Program-made: the position numbers and the translations under genes | Assembly: GCA_947561585.1 (NCBI GenBank) | Contig: CANNZV010001623.1 | Location: 1-64,000 of the forward strand | Direction: 5' to 3' | DNA length: 64,000 nucleotides | Origin: Caprella mutica | Taxonomy: Eukaryota; Arthropoda; Malacostraca; Amphipoda; Caprellidae | Notes under the pieces: generated by a model | Databases searched by the model: none | Told to the model about the DNA's origin: nothing | What the model saw: the letters and a program-made list of their open reading frames with translations, nothing else | Shown here: one piece after another, positions 1 through 11,831 of the stretch | Layout: each line of letters opens with the position of its first letter | Position numbering within the stretch: position 1 is the first letter of the stretch

Positions 1-2
1 GT

Positions 3-780
3 GAGTACAATCAATCCAGAAAGGTGAAGTCCGATGAAGATATGAGAATGTACGAAATGCGGAGTCTGAAGTCTAAAATGGCGACAGAAGCGTTTAACCA
101 AATCAAACGAGGGACCCCTTTAGAACAGGGAAACTAATTGGAACAGTAAATTACTTTAACGATCAGGCTATAAACATTCAGGCGACAAACTTTATAGTAA
201 TGCCTCATAAAAAACAAAAAACAAAAAGCAAAATTAACAAAACAAGATCTAGCAGCATTTAAGAATTTTTTTTTCAAACTAAATTTGACCATTATTTTAA
301 GTTTTTTTTTATTTAAGTTTGGGTAATTTTAAGTGAAAATTAACAATAATCGTTTTTCAATTGAATTTAATTTTAAGTTAATGATTTAAGTTTAAGTTAA
401 CATACTAAAAAGATAAAAACCGATGAAGACATGAAATTGTATGAGATAAGAAGTTTAAAGTCCAAGATGGCAACGGAGGCTTTTAACCAAATCAAAAATA
501 GGGAACGCCCTTTAGAACAGGGAAATTAACCAAGACGGTTAATTATTTTAATGACCATGCAATTAACATCCAGGCGACAAATTTTATTATAGTGCCTCAT
601 AAAATTCAAAACTTAAAAGTAAAAATATTAAAAGGTCATTAAGTATTTAGGAATAATTTAAAAAATTCAAATTAAATCAGAACATTACTTTAAGCTTTTA
701 ATTTTTAAGTCTGGGTAATTTTAAGTGAAATTAAAATATAATCATTTTCAATTGAATTTAATTTTAAGTTTAATTTTAAG
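3..780 (+). pseudogene. Tandem duplicate of an unrecognised coding-like segment
   Basis: Two copies with a period of about 392 bp occupy roughly 20-410 and 411-780. Each copy has an open frame ending in the same words (SLKSKMATEAFNQIK, then LEQGN and a stop, at 135-137 and 527-529). A second frame overlaps that stop and reads on with NYFND and NIQATNF, also kept in both copies. Most differences between the copies spare the peptide sequence, which suggests the segment was once coding. The AT-rich 3' part with TGGGTAATTTTAAGTGAAA is duplicated too. The upstream part lies outside the window. I do not recognise the family; a retroelement polyprotein tail or a duplicated last exon are both possible. 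The second copy ends directly at the LTR-like repeat starting at 782. Confidence 0.4.
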
Positions 781-781
781 A

Positions 782-1113
782 TGACGCTACCTCTAGTTAC
801 GTAAGAGTTTATATCATATTAAATAATATAATAGGGTTCAAACAGGGTTCATTGAAATAGTGAGGGAGTTATTAATTATCTTACGTTACAGATTAAGGTA
901 GCTTACATATTAAAGGGATAGATAGGGTATAGAGTAGGGATCCATATCATTAGACATGATAGGAGTCCCAATGGGAGAGTGGGTATTAACACGAGCCAAT
1001 GTATATCTCCAACTGAGTGTGAGCGTCACACTCTAAGTGAGTGTTGCCACTCCACTACACTCAACTAACTAACTAACTGTCAAGGCATTGAGCGCTTGCT
1101 ATTTATATGCTAA
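782..1113 (-). repeat. LTR copy, left member of a pair
   Basis: This ~332 bp block is nearly identical to 5713-6052, with only a few substitutions seen by eye. On the minus strand it holds a TATA-like CATATAAATAGC near its start. It lacks the last ~8 bases of the other copy (CTATTACA on the plus strand), so this end is eroded or rearranged. With the right copy as 5' LTR, this one would be the 3' LTR of a minus-oriented element. No polypyrimidine block (minus-strand PPT) follows it on the right, and no target duplication is visible. Confidence 0.6.
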
Positions 1114-4039
1114 TTAAAAAATTTAAATATCTTCTTAGTTTATTCAATTACTCAACAGGTAGAAGTATGTTCATTAAAAATTTAAATAACTACTTTCATA
1201 AAACCAAATTTAAATAGCAAGATCTCGTATACCTTTTATCTCAAAATAATAATTGATTATTATAATAAAGTAAAAACACATAAAATAAAACATTGATAAA
1301 AACCAATAATAATACATAAAATCCCAATTTAATATTCAACATCAAAGAAAAATAATATATGCGTAAAAGAAAAGATACTTAAAATCTAGTCACTAAAACT
1401 AAGTAATAATTATTATTCTTTTCAATCTTATCGAAATGAAATTATTTTCAAATATTAAATTTGTAAAAATTGTAATTTAAATATTCACTTTCATATTTCA
1501 AGTTATTTTTCACTCAAATTGTTCATTAATATTCAAAGTAATTTAAAATTATAAAACTTCTAATTTAAAATTATATCAAACTTTTTCAAATATATTTACG
1601 TTAAAATTTGAAATATTAAAATTCAAGTTCTAATTAAAAATTTTGTTTAAAATTTAATGATTTATTTTCTTTTCAATTTAATTAGAATGTTCTATTGTTT
1701 TCCTATAAATTATCCTTCTATTCCCTTTTCCCAAGTTTAAATTCCCGTGTTTCCATAATTTAAACTAAATGCCGCTTGTTTAACTGCTGGAAGAAGATCA
1801 TGTTAGTTTAAAAATGTTCTGTAAAAGAATATTGATAGTCATGTGAATTTTAATTCGTGGGACAATTGCATTAACTAATTAAATAATTTAGTAGAATAAT
1901 AACCTTGATAAATAATATTAAAAATAAATTCTACCTCGTAAGTGATGTTTCAATTAAAATTGTCAAATATAAAATAAAATGTTTTTGATTAAGATTTATA
2001 TGAAATAATAATTTAAAAATATTAATCATTTATTAAATTAAAATTCTCAAACGAGTTAAAATTTATTCATTCATGTTTCGTATAGTTATTTAATTTAGTC
2101 TGATTTAATGTTTATATTTCAGTATCTCTTCTTGAATTTTCTATAAGCTCATTTTCTATGCGCTCATTTTTTGAGGCGTCACTATGCTATTTCTTTATGT
2201 GTTCAATACATACCTACAATGTACCTACATCAACTGATTGTAATGTGTATCTCCAGCGCTCAGCTGTTTGCATACATATTTTTAGAATACCTACTGAGTG
2301 TGTATTTATTTCTACTTTAAATGCGTGCTACATACTATAATATATAAGACTTAAATCTAACACAGAAATATATATGAATACTTAAAATTAACACATAATT
2401 AAATTTATAGAGTAATAATATAATTTCTATATAAGTAAAAGATGTTAATTTCACTAATAGAAGAGTTGTTTCAAATTTCAATGTAAAGAGATGTTAGCTT
2501 TAATTCATAGATTCAAAATATTTTATTCCAATTAGTTAAATGACCGTTAATTTAATGGTAATTAATTTATATTTATTTAAAAGATTGTAATTAAAAATGG
2601 AAATTTAATATCTTAATTTAGAGATATTTGAAAAATGAATTTTTAAATAATTAATTTATTTGTTTATCCTTTCGATTTATTTAGATCGGTCATTGTGTAG
2701 ATTAATCAATCTTTAAATTAACCTCAAAAATAATGCATAATAAATTTTAAAAATATTCAAATAAGATTGTAGGATAATAGCTACTTAACTAATATGTTTT
2801 TTATTATGCAGTTTTGGCAAATACTGCTTGAATTTTATCATTTATTCATGTTCTTTATTTTTACGTTAGAAAATTAATCTAAAAACAATAATTCAACGTT
2901 AATAATGAAATTTGAATTTCTATTTAACTGATCATATCTTTAAAATCATTTGATGTTCTGATTTTTTAATTTAGCAAGTCATAAACGAAAGTCTTAATAA
3001 AAGAATAACTTTCACCAAACGCTCTTTTATACCACAAGTTAATAATCAAAATTCTTATTTGATCATGATTATTTAAATGCGAATTATTGACTTGGACTTT
3101 GTCAATAATTCTTTCTCTTTCACACGTTCTCATATTCTCTGTGTCCGGCGGAAGCTAAACATTATTGTCGACTAAGCAATTCTAGACTGTAACTGTTTGC
3201 AATTAATTTTAATGACTTATTGTTCTTCTGAATACCAATATTTTGCAAATATTAATGAATGTTTATTGAGATGTTTAGAAATATTTAAAAAGATGTTAGT
3301 TTTGAAAGATATTAGTATTATTTATTATCATTCTATTGTCAAGTTTGCATGTTTTGCAAAGCTTTTTTGATTATTCAGTTAATCGAGAACTCATTTCTCA
3401 TCAATAATCAAACATTTCTCATTGAGTCATTTCTCTCATTGAGATAAACATTATTACCTCAATTATTACTACAAAGTTCACCAAGAACTTTTTATCACCT
3501 TTAAAGTTCACCAAGAACTTTTCATCATTATCATCATTAAACACAATTCGTTTTCTAAACGATTACATCATTTTGAAATATTTCATTTCGAACGCAACAA
3601 GGATACAAGCTTGACAGTAGAATTATCAAAGATTTCTTATCAACTGCTATTTGTTCCAGCCGTAGAATATACTCTCGCAGACTTTCATACTTCAACTTAT
3701 TCCTACCTGAATTACCATTTAGATCACTAGTTTGAACCTTTTCACTCACTCACTAACTAGCCTCTTACTCCTTATATGGTAACTCCATTTATCTACCATT
3801 CTTACCGTAGATAATTATAACTTCATATATTTCATCATTATATCATATAGGTACTCCTAGACCTTTTATTATATATAGTATAATATTTCATTAGTCATTT
3901 AGGTTCGCTTCAACCTTAGATAAAAAATCATTAATCACTTAATTCAATCAAAAACTTGGATATCCTTCATACATTATTAAACAAAAGCTTATACTCCTCA
4001 AAATTATACTTCATTAAAATTATCACCAAAGATGACCAT

Positions 4040-4230
4040 CAAGCTCTCTCTCAAAGCTTACTCACTAAGCTCAAATCACCAAAATAATCTGCAAGCTTTC
4101 TCTCAAAGCTTACTCACTAAGCTCAAATCACCAAAATAATCAGCAAGCTTTCTCTCAAGGCTTACTCACTAAGCTCAAATCACCAAAATAATCAGCAAGC
4201 TTTCTCTCAAAGCTTACTCACTAAGCTCAA
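4040..4230. repeat. 52 bp tandem repeat, ~3.7 copies
   Basis: The unit starts CAAGCTTTCTCTCAAAGCTT and continues with ACTCACTAAGCTCAAATCACC and an AATAATCAG tail. Copies are close to identical, and the unit carries AAGCTT twice. It lies inside the region between the two LTR copies. Confidence 0.85.
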
Positions 4231-4798
4231 ACTCATTCACCAATATTATATACATACTTAAATTGCACGTACGCTTTTACGTACCTTTTTCTTAATTACA
4301 TTATTATGATTATTTACGACTCTCTCCTATGTCACTCCTTACATCACTTCTCCTTTTCTCTCCATCTCTCTTCTTCTACTCTCATCTACTCTCATTCTTT
4401 TACCTCTATCATATAGACTTATAGGTGATGAGTCTTCAATTAGCATTGAACATGTTATTGTGAACATATCGTTTATCATCTGAACTGTCATTCTAGTGGT
4501 CCTTTTAACTTAATTTTAATTAATTTATCAATACAATATAAAATGAAAATTCAGATTTACATATCAAAATTATAATCAATGATTAAAATTAAAATATCAA
4601 TTTACCGAAATATAAAATTTAGAAATATACTAATATACTTGAAATTATGAACCTTTATTAATTGTTCTAAAAAAGACTACTTATTATGCAATTTGTCCAG
4701 CACGAAAAATAATTCGTTTTATCAATATCTTCTACTCACTGTGTGTATGATTTATGTAATAGGTTTGCGAGCCGTGTTGGAGGATGTATTTTTTCTGG

Positions 4799-4945
4799 TC
4801 TCTCCAACCATCAAGGGTTTGATGTTTCTTCAGGAGTTGTTCTGCTCTCTCCAACCATCAATTTTTTATTTTGATGTGTCTTCAGGAAGTGGTTTCGGGT
4901 CTCTCAACCATCAATTTTTTTTTTAATTTGATGTATCTTCAGGTA
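4799..4945. repeat. Triple ~50-60 bp repeat
   Basis: Three degenerate copies alternate TCTC(T)CCAACCATCAA with TTTGATGT(G/T)TCTTCAGG, separated by T-rich spacers of variable length. The array reads open on the plus strand only by composition. No protein similarity is apparent. Confidence 0.7.
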
Positions 4946-5661
4946 GTAGTGGGTTGACAGATCACGGTCAATCACAGCTAGGTCAGATGTGTTTTCCTAA
5001 GGTGACTGCGCAATCAGATTGTTTTGGTTTAATCTGATGTTTCAGCAAACAATGGTTTCTCACCGGCGACTTTTGAGTCTGATCTTTATGCAAAGTAATC
5101 GATTCTTATTACGATGTATCGTAATAGAAGAGTATACACTGGGTTCATGCACTAAGTATCACTATGAATCACTGTAGTTCTCTGTCTCACTACATTGGAT
5201 ACAGTCTCGCTGCATCGTTTGATCAAATATTAAAATATTTGTGTCTTAATATTTCTGATCAAAAGGTTTGGCAGATCGCAAGATCTTTCTTGAAGGCCAA
5301 GCGAAATTTACTCAGGATGACTCTCACGAGTCCTCTTGCATGCACCTTTTCGATTTCGTCCACTCGTGTCCACTCTCTTGCTCTATACCTTGTCCTCTAT
5401 CCATGTGAACTCGTTTTTTTTGTACGTACGTGTTCACTAATTTAGTGTACTTCTTTTTAACACTGAAATTAATGTGCAATGTTCATTCGCACTTTTCAAT
5501 CAATTATTTTATATTGAGTTTGTATCACTGAATATTTTGAAGGTAATTACAATTATCACTTCACTCAATAAAGATTTTTTCACTTCTTCATATCTCTTTC
5601 TCCCTCTTTTTCTGTTTTTTGACGTCAGGTTTATATCACTGATTTTTCGTCAAAAACTTTG

Positions 5662-5712
5662 CACGTTGGGCGCCAGATGTCGCTTGGCCCACCCACGTGT
5701 TTGGGCGCCAGA
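5662..5712 (-). promoter_or_regulatory. tRNA-Lys-type primer binding site, partly duplicated
   Basis: Read on the minus strand, 5662-5675 is TGGCGCCCAACGTG, which matches the complement of an animal tRNA-Lys 3' end. A second TGGCGCCCAA (5701-5710) lies two bases from the adjacent LTR. The motif TTGGGCGCCAGATGTCGCT occurs twice, 35 bp apart, so the LTR-PBS junction has been duplicated. This places the 5' LTR at 5713-6052 and the element on the minus strand. Confidence 0.65.
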
Positions 5713-6052
5713 TGTCGCTACCTCTAGTTACGTAAGAGTTTATATCATATTAAATAATATAATAGGGTTCAAACAGGGTTCATTGAAATAGTGAGGGAGT
5801 TATTAATTATCTTACGTTACAGATTAAGGTAGCTTACATATTAAAGGGATAGATAGGGTATAGAGTAGGAATCCATATCATTAGACATGATAGGAGTCCC
5901 AATGGGAGAGTGGGTATTAACACGAGCCAATGTATATCTCCAACTGAGTGTGAGCGTCACACTCTAAGTGAGTGTTGCCACTCCACTACACTCAACTAAC
6001 TAACTAACTGTCAAGGCATTGAGCGCTTGCTATTTATATGCTAACTATTACA
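5713..6052 (-). repeat. LTR copy, right member (5' LTR in minus orientation)
   Basis: This 340 bp repeat starts TG and ends CA, with TGTAATAG at its minus-strand start followed by TATAAATAG, a plausible TATA box. It contains an (AACT)n run and a GC-richer segment. It is almost identical to 782-1113, implying recent amplification or gene conversion. The adjacent tRNA-Lys-type PBS fixes the orientation. Confidence 0.7.
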
Positions 6053-6095
6053 GGGTAATCACATGGACTCTACAACCGGCGTTAAATACCAGATG

Positions 6096-6124
6096 TGGAA
6101 AATTCCACCGTGGAAGATTCCACT
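6096..6124 (-). repeat. Short GGAATTTTCC-type array, inverted
   Basis: About two units of the GTGGAA-TTTTCC minisatellite appear here as TGGAAAATTCCACCGTGGAA. The larger array of the same unit lies in the opposite orientation at 8264-8449, so the two could be eroded ends of a ~2.35 kb foldback element. I found no matching flanking duplication. Confidence 0.5.
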
Positions 6125-6902
6125 ATTTTGAAAAATATATACAAATGAACAGTATAAATAAACAGGTTATTTTAAAATGTATTTCTAAGTCTAGGTAATT
6201 GATAATTATAAAATTATAAATGAACAAATCTTCCTTTTAAATATAAAACAATTAATAATCCGGTCATCATATATAGGCATTAAATATTCAACTGGTTAAT
6301 TGTGATAGAATATGACGCTGGTACTGGAACACCAACTTGTGGCAACACTGATAAATTTAGCTTATTGAATCTATCAAGAGAAACACAAGTTCAGATTTTG
6401 ATGTTTGCTACAAAATAATTTTTTTTTGGGTTTCATTATTGAAAAGGTTAATATTAAGCAGCAATATGACAAGCATGTTTTTAGTGTATATTTCTTTAGA
6501 GTCAATTCAAATCAGAGACCTGCAGAACCGAATTTATATTAAAATGTTGCATATCAAAAGGAACTCAATACGTGTTATGATTTATATCTTATGTGAGTTT
6601 TGAAGTTAGGATTTTTATTCGTGTGTCTGTGGTTTCAGATCGAAGCTAGTTAATGTACTGCAATTTTCATGCCTATATAACCCTATGTTCAAAATTTAAT
6701 TGAAACGCATTATATTTAAACTTTATTTTGTAATAGTTTCAATGAAGATTATTAGCTATGCAGTTTCAGAAATTTTCAACTTAGGTAACTTTTCTTTTTA
6801 TATTAAAATATATCGATACTAATTAAACAAATTTTATTTCAGGACGTGTCTAATTAATTTTTAATTCTACCTTTTATCGTCAGTGATTTAAATTGAAATA
6901 TA

Positions 6903-7887
6903 CAGTATGGGCCAATAAAAATGTATCCACTTTTTTAAATACTTGTAAATCGTTAGCCATTGGACGAAAAAACTGTATTTTGGTCTCTTTTTCTCCGCCT
7001 CTTATTGTAGGTACTATTAACGGGTAAAGCAATTTCGAACTGATGGACAGAGTTTAAGAACAGGTAAGCAAAGAGTGAGGGTGATCATTTTTGTCATTGC
7101 GCGAAGGTTATTCTTAAAGCTAACTCTGTGATTTTACTTATTAAAAGGCAGTGAATAAAAGGATATAAATTATAATGGTAGAAATTTTAATGCAAAGTGT
7201 TTACACCACTCCCTTGAAAAATAGAACAACTTCAGTGACAATTTGATTTCATTGAAGTTTTCACTCTGAATATTCGTTCTTTGCTTGTTCATTGCATGGT
7301 CAAGGCCCACTTCACACATGCATTTTAAAGACCGCAGAAAAAACCTCTTCTTAAAATTTGTTCAGACTTGCGTTTTTTCATCGCTGATGTAAAAATTTAA
7401 TGTGACTTTTCCATCAGCGATAAAAAAAACGCCAGTGTAAACACATTTTGAGATGAGCTATTTTTCCGCGCTGTTAAAAATGCATGTGTGAAGCGGGCCT
7501 CAACCATGCAATAAGCAATCAATTAGAACGAATATTCATAGTGAAAACTTCAATGAGTTAAAAATTTCACTTAAGTTGTTCTATTTTTCAAAGAAGTAGT
7601 GTAAGCACCCTGCAATAAAATGTCTACCATTAATTTTTTTCCTTTTATTCACTGCATTTTAGTAAGTAAAATCACAGAGTTAGCTCTAAGAATAACCTTT
7701 GCACTTTGCCAAAAATAATCACCCTCACTCTTTGCTTACTTGTTCTTCCATCAGTTCAATATTGTTTTTATTTGATAATAGTACAATAAGAGACGGAAAA
7801 AAAGAGACCAAGATTCAGGTTTTTCGTCCAATGGCTAACGATTTATAAGTATTTGAAAAAGCGGAAACATTTTTGTGGCCCATACTG
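6903..7887. mobile_element. 985 bp hairpin element with mariner/Tc1-like ends
   Basis: The two halves are near-perfect inverted repeats. The left arm starts CAGTATGGGCCAATAAAAAT and the right arm ends with the complement, GGCCCATACTG. Arms of more than 450 bp meet near 7400 at a short loop beside AATGTGACTTTTCC. A TA precedes the left end and CA follows the right, consistent with a decayed TA target duplication. There is no coding capacity. The ends and TA target fit a non-autonomous Tc1/mariner-type element. It lies between the oppositely oriented GGAATTTTCC arrays at 6096 and 8264, so it may be nested. Confidence 0.85.
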
Positions 7888-8263
7888 CATATTGGTAAAT
7901 TTAAAAACTAGGGTGACAGATAATATATATAAAATAAAAATCATATTACAAACAAAATATAATCAAGCGGAATTTAAATTGTTGATTAATTACTGGGGCA
8001 GTGGAACTTTATTGTCAAATTTACACTATTCAAATATTTCATAAATTTAATTGATTCATATTTAAAAGACAGATTGATCTGTCTCTTATTTCGTATGTTC
8101 TCCTTAGCTTATCTTTTAGGCCTTTACCTTACATAACATATTCTTATAATTTCCACCCTTTTTAACTAATGAAATATTGTTCGGTTACCACTAAAATCTC
8201 ATTTTTCTTTGAATCAGTTTTATTAAATTTTATACCTTTTGTAAATAAAATCCAGTATTAAGC

Positions 8264-8449
8264 TGTGGAATCTTCCTCGGTGGAATTTTCCGGCGGTGGA
8301 ATATTTCGTGGTGGAACCTACCAGCGGTGGAACTTTCTGCAGTAGAATTTTCCTCTGTGGAATATTCCTCAGTGGAACTTTCCTCTGAGGAATTTTCCCA
8401 GTGGAATTTTCTGCAGTGGAACTTTCCTCAGTGGAATTTTCCTAGAACC
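8264..8449 (+). repeat. GTGGAATTTTCCTCA minisatellite, terminal array
   Basis: About 12 degenerate 14-15 bp units alternate GGAATTTTCC, GGAATATTCC and GGAACTTTCC with CAGT spacers. The array ends exactly with CCTAGAACC, the reverse complement of GGTTCTAGG. That nonamer also starts the array at 12534, so it looks like an element terminus rather than a random array edge. Confidence 0.75.
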
Positions 8450-9219
8450 GAATAAAGTTCTATAATGATTTTTGAATCAAGATCTTGAATTTGAATAAAT
8501 CTATAGTATTAGGAATACGTAGCATTTGAATAGTATGCAATAAAAGCATCATAAGTATTCATTTTGAATTATCAATATTGTAAAATTGTAAACTAATTTA
8601 TTCTGTTCAATCCCCAATCATTTCTTCTGTAGATAAACAAACGGTTTTCAGAGTTTAGAGCTGTCTTAATCCCATCATATTTCCTCAACTTCTTCCATTC
8701 CAAGGGATTTAACAAACTGGTTCACTGGCCCACAGCAAAGTTACTATATATTTTAATACTTTATTGAAGTCATCCGAAAATATGATATATATTGTCAGAT
8801 TTTAACCCATATTTGATATTAATTGTAAGAATATTTTTAAAGAAATGAATAAATTTATTGATTAACTTTAGGCTATACCGTTGCATCGTCCACTCTTTTC
8901 AGTGTTTTTTTTATCATGTTTTAATTTAGGATGGCATATATAATTTACCTTTGACTTTTTGATGTAAATCAACAAATAATAAAAATACAGGGTGTCATTT
9001 AAAAACATATACATATTTAGTATCGATGCAAACTTGGATTTTATTATGATTATAGCAATTCAAAAATGTAGAAAGAATTACAATAATCTTTTCATTGTTT
9101 TTGCCTATTCTCAAACTGAGTTGACGTCAATTTTGCTACCGGCACTGCAGACAACTATCAAGAAATGGCTTCACAATAAAATAATTCTGGTAAATATTAT
9201 AACATTTTCGAAATATGTA
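8450..9219. other. AT-rich spacer without a recognised gene
   Basis: I see no coding signal here. ATACAGGGTGTCATTTAAAA at about 8986 resembles the end of a mariner-type element, but I found no partner end. Confidence 0.4.
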
Positions 9220-9239
9220 CAGTAAAACTCCTCTACTAA

Positions 9240-9606
9240 GAACCTTCTGAGATATGAGCTTGCTGAGTTACGAACCTCTGAGATATGAACCCCCTGAGGT
9301 ACGAGCCTCTGAGATATGAACCCCCTGAGGTACGAGCCTCTGAGATATGAACTCCCTGAGGTACGAGCCTCTGAGATATGAACTTCCTGAGTTACGAGCC
9401 TCTGAGATATGAACTCCCTGAGTTACGAGCCTCTGAGATATGAACTCCCTGAGGTACGAGCCTCTGAGATATGAACTTCCTGAGTTACGAGCCTCTGAGA
9501 TATGAACTCCCTGAGTTACGAGCCTCTGAGAAATGAACTCCCTGAGTTACGAGCCTCTGAGATATGAACTCCCTGAGTTACGAGCCTCTGAGATATGAAC
9601 TCCTTC
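9240..9606. repeat. 31 bp minisatellite, ~12 copies
   Basis: Each 31 bp unit is two diverged half-units: CTCTGAGATATGAAC, then TCCCTGAGTTACGAGC or a GGTACGAG variant. The array begins at the left terminal inverted repeat of the surrounding element, suggesting expansion of subterminal sequence. GGTACG and GTTACG variants are interspersed, consistent with unequal exchange. Confidence 0.9.
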
Positions 9607-9730
9607 TACTATAAACTGTTTTTGCATTTTCTATTTAGCGCTTTCAATGACTTTTAAGTAATTTATTAGCTCTTAAAATATAATTATAAATAGTTGAGCT
9701 AACCTCAACAATATGGAATGTACTCTTTTT

Positions 9731-10994
9731 ACGGGGTATCACTCCTCATCTCTTAAAATTTTAAAACCACTTGTATTAGCCTAAATCTGATTGCACCATA
9801 ATTTCAAGCATTTTCTTTTCTCCCAAAAACATTATGACGCATCATTATTCTATTAGTATTTCTAGAGCTGAGTCGCGATATATGTCCTAGTGCTCTCAGA
9901 ACGATCTGAAAAAAAGTATTCGCTGGTGATTTTTAAGTCCCGCAAACTCTCCAATAACTTCTACAACCAAGATTTATAGATATATGTTGTTTTAACATGT
10001 TAGCACAACCAATAACAGTTACATCATTTCAAATTTTCAACTTCTCAGATTCAACGGTTTTCCTGCCACAACCGTGCGCAGTGATACCCGATATAATTTA
10101 GAGGTAGAGGGGTATCACTGCGCATCATTAATAATTATATTTGTATGTAAATAAATTTAAAAAAATAAGAGTTTTTAGCTCTTAATGAAGGCATAAATAT
10201 TGAATAAGGTGTTAATTAATTATAAATTTGTTTAACAATAAACTTACGATCGTAGTAGCTATGCAACTTGATGTGGGGGTATTAAAATAGGGAGAGTGGG
10301 TTTTTGGGGAGGGGGGGGGGGGCTGAGAGGTTTTTGAATTAAATATTGATTAACAATGAACGTAAAATCGTATTATATTACTTGATATAAGTAGTTAGCT
10401 AGTTGAGTAAAATTTAATTGTTATATTTGATGTCAATTCATTAAATATATGTTTAAAAGAAGGGACAAGTAGATTGGGGATATGGCATGTAGAGAGGGAA
10501 ACACAGACGTTTAGTTGAGGGGAGGAGGACTTAGATGTGGGAGAGGAGGAAATAGATGGGGGATAGAGGGAAATAGATGGGGAAGAGAGGGAGATTTCGA
10601 TGAGGAGTGTGATTAAAATTGTAGAAGATGAGAAGATAGGGGAATTAAGATGGGAGGAGAGGGATATTTAGATGGGGAAAGAAGGAGGTTTAGATAGGGG
10701 GGAGGAGGGGCATTAAAATGGGGACAGGTGGTATTTAGGTGGGGGAGAGAAGTGCTGTATTCATGCAATGCGCAGTAATACCCAATAATGTGCGCAGTGA
10801 TACCCCGATTCACTCACTAAGAGTTACGCAAAAAACATTGCCAATAAGTATTTTATTTATTTAGCTATAATTTCGAAACTGGTTGAGAACCATTCTAATT
10901 CAGGGCCATTTCTTCACGAGAAAAAAGTTTCTCTAGTACCTTTAGTTTTCGAGTAAATACAGAGTTTGCGGGATTGTGCGTAGTGATACCCCGT
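9731..10994. mobile_element. Inner inverted-repeat element with ACGGGGTATCACT ends
   Basis: ACGGGGTATCACT at 9731-9743 is repeated in inverse at 10982-10994. Further inside, AGTCCCGCAAACTCT (~9942) pairs with AGAGTTTGCGGGATT (~10961). Extra GGGGTATCACTGCGCA-like motifs occur in both orientations near 10080-10130 and 10770-10810, so the arms carry internal repeats. No coding region is present. It is nested in, or is the body of, the pogo-like composite. Confidence 0.5.
10260..10765. repeat. Purine-rich G/A repeat region with a 12-G run
   Basis: The plus strand is dominated by G and A, with degenerate units such as GATGGGGAAGAGAGGGAGAT and an uninterrupted run of 12 G at 10311-10322. The proline/serine/leucine-rich frame on the opposite strand is a by-product of this composition. 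Triplex or G-quadruplex formation is plausible from the base order alone. Confidence 0.7.
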
Positions 10995-11817
10995 CCGACC
11001 CTATTTATAGTTGCTCCATTACCTTATAACGAGATACTATAGTTTATCCAAGCTGTTACTATTGTCTATGTTCATTACAATAGAAAATTTGGTAAATTCA
11101 TATTTCACGTCCCTATTTCATTTAGGGAGGTAAGGAACCGATCCAAATACCCTCTTTCTAGTCCACGTCCCAAAATGAAATTGGGACTTGAACTAGGAAT
11201 ATACCGAAAATTATTAATTGTAAGCAAACCATCCTCGTATACGAACAATTCTATACTATGAACAAATCAAAATCTCGTAGTAGAGGAGTTTATACTCTTT
11301 TAAATCGTAGTAAACTACAAATTATCAATTGATTAAAATGTATATAAATATTTTAGAGATCACTGTAATGGCACCATTGAATATATGAACCCCTTTGCAC
11401 TATCAGTCCATCAATTATATATATAATCTGAGGGCAATAATTAGCGCGCGGCAGTAATTTTTTACAAATATTGATGCTTTGTTAAACCAGAAATTTTTGA
11501 AGATTGTAGGGTCTCTATTATTTTCGTTTAAATTTTATTTTGCCCATATCTATTAAATAGATCAAATTGTATAAATTGAATAAAAAAAAACATTATTTTC
11601 AGATACTCCTAATTTATCAAATATTTCTTCCATTCTGTCAAAAAGAGTCACGAATACGTGGGTGTATTCCCAATCCTTTTAAAAGGTTGCTTTCAATGTT
11701 TTCACATTTATGTGATGGAAAACTGAAACTTTGCTCTCCAATAATGACCAAGAGCTTGAATCGATGGAATTCGGTGTAGTGATGAGCATACTTAATTTTT
11801 TTCTTTATTTATAAAGG

Positions 11818-11831
11818 CCCCCCCCCCCCCC
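11818..11831. repeat. 14-C homopolymer
   Basis: An uninterrupted run of 14 C stands in AT-rich surroundings. Such a run is prone to length error in assembly and can form an i-motif, with a G-quadruplex on the other strand. Confidence 0.9.

Larger units (their letters stand above)
1114..5661. other. Region between the two LTR copies, no pol genes
   Basis: About 4.5 kb of AT-rich DNA lies between the LTR copies. I see no zinc knuckle, protease, reverse transcriptase or integrase motif in any frame. The open frames are short and of biased composition. It holds a direct repeat of AAAGTTCACCAAGAACTTTT near 3470-3525, a 52 bp tandem repeat and a triple ~60 bp repeat listed separately. It may be the interior of a large non-autonomous LTR element, or host DNA trapped between two LTR copies. 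Confidence 0.4.
9220..11296. mobile_element. Pogo-like composite foldback element
   Basis: The left end (CAGTAAAACTCCTCTACTAA, preceded by TA) and the right end (TAGTAGAGGAGTTTATACT) are imperfect inverted repeats about 2.08 kb apart. Ends starting CAGTAAAAC next to TA are typical of pogo/Tigger-type Tc1/mariner elements. The left end runs into a 31 bp minisatellite; the right end carries one or two degenerate inverted units (11225-11275). Inside is a second inverted-repeat structure (9731-10994). There is no transposase frame, so it is at most a non-autonomous relic. Confidence 0.5.

Noticed and set aside
8264..8449. GGAATTTTCC units as a cluster of Rel/NF-kappaB or Dorsal sites
   Set aside because: The spacing between the G and C runs does not fit the usual 10-base consensus in most units, and the sequence is better explained as an element's terminal repeat.
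10613..10813. 66-codon Pro/Leu/Ser-rich minus-strand frame
   Set aside because: It is a product of the purine-rich repeat on the opposite strand.
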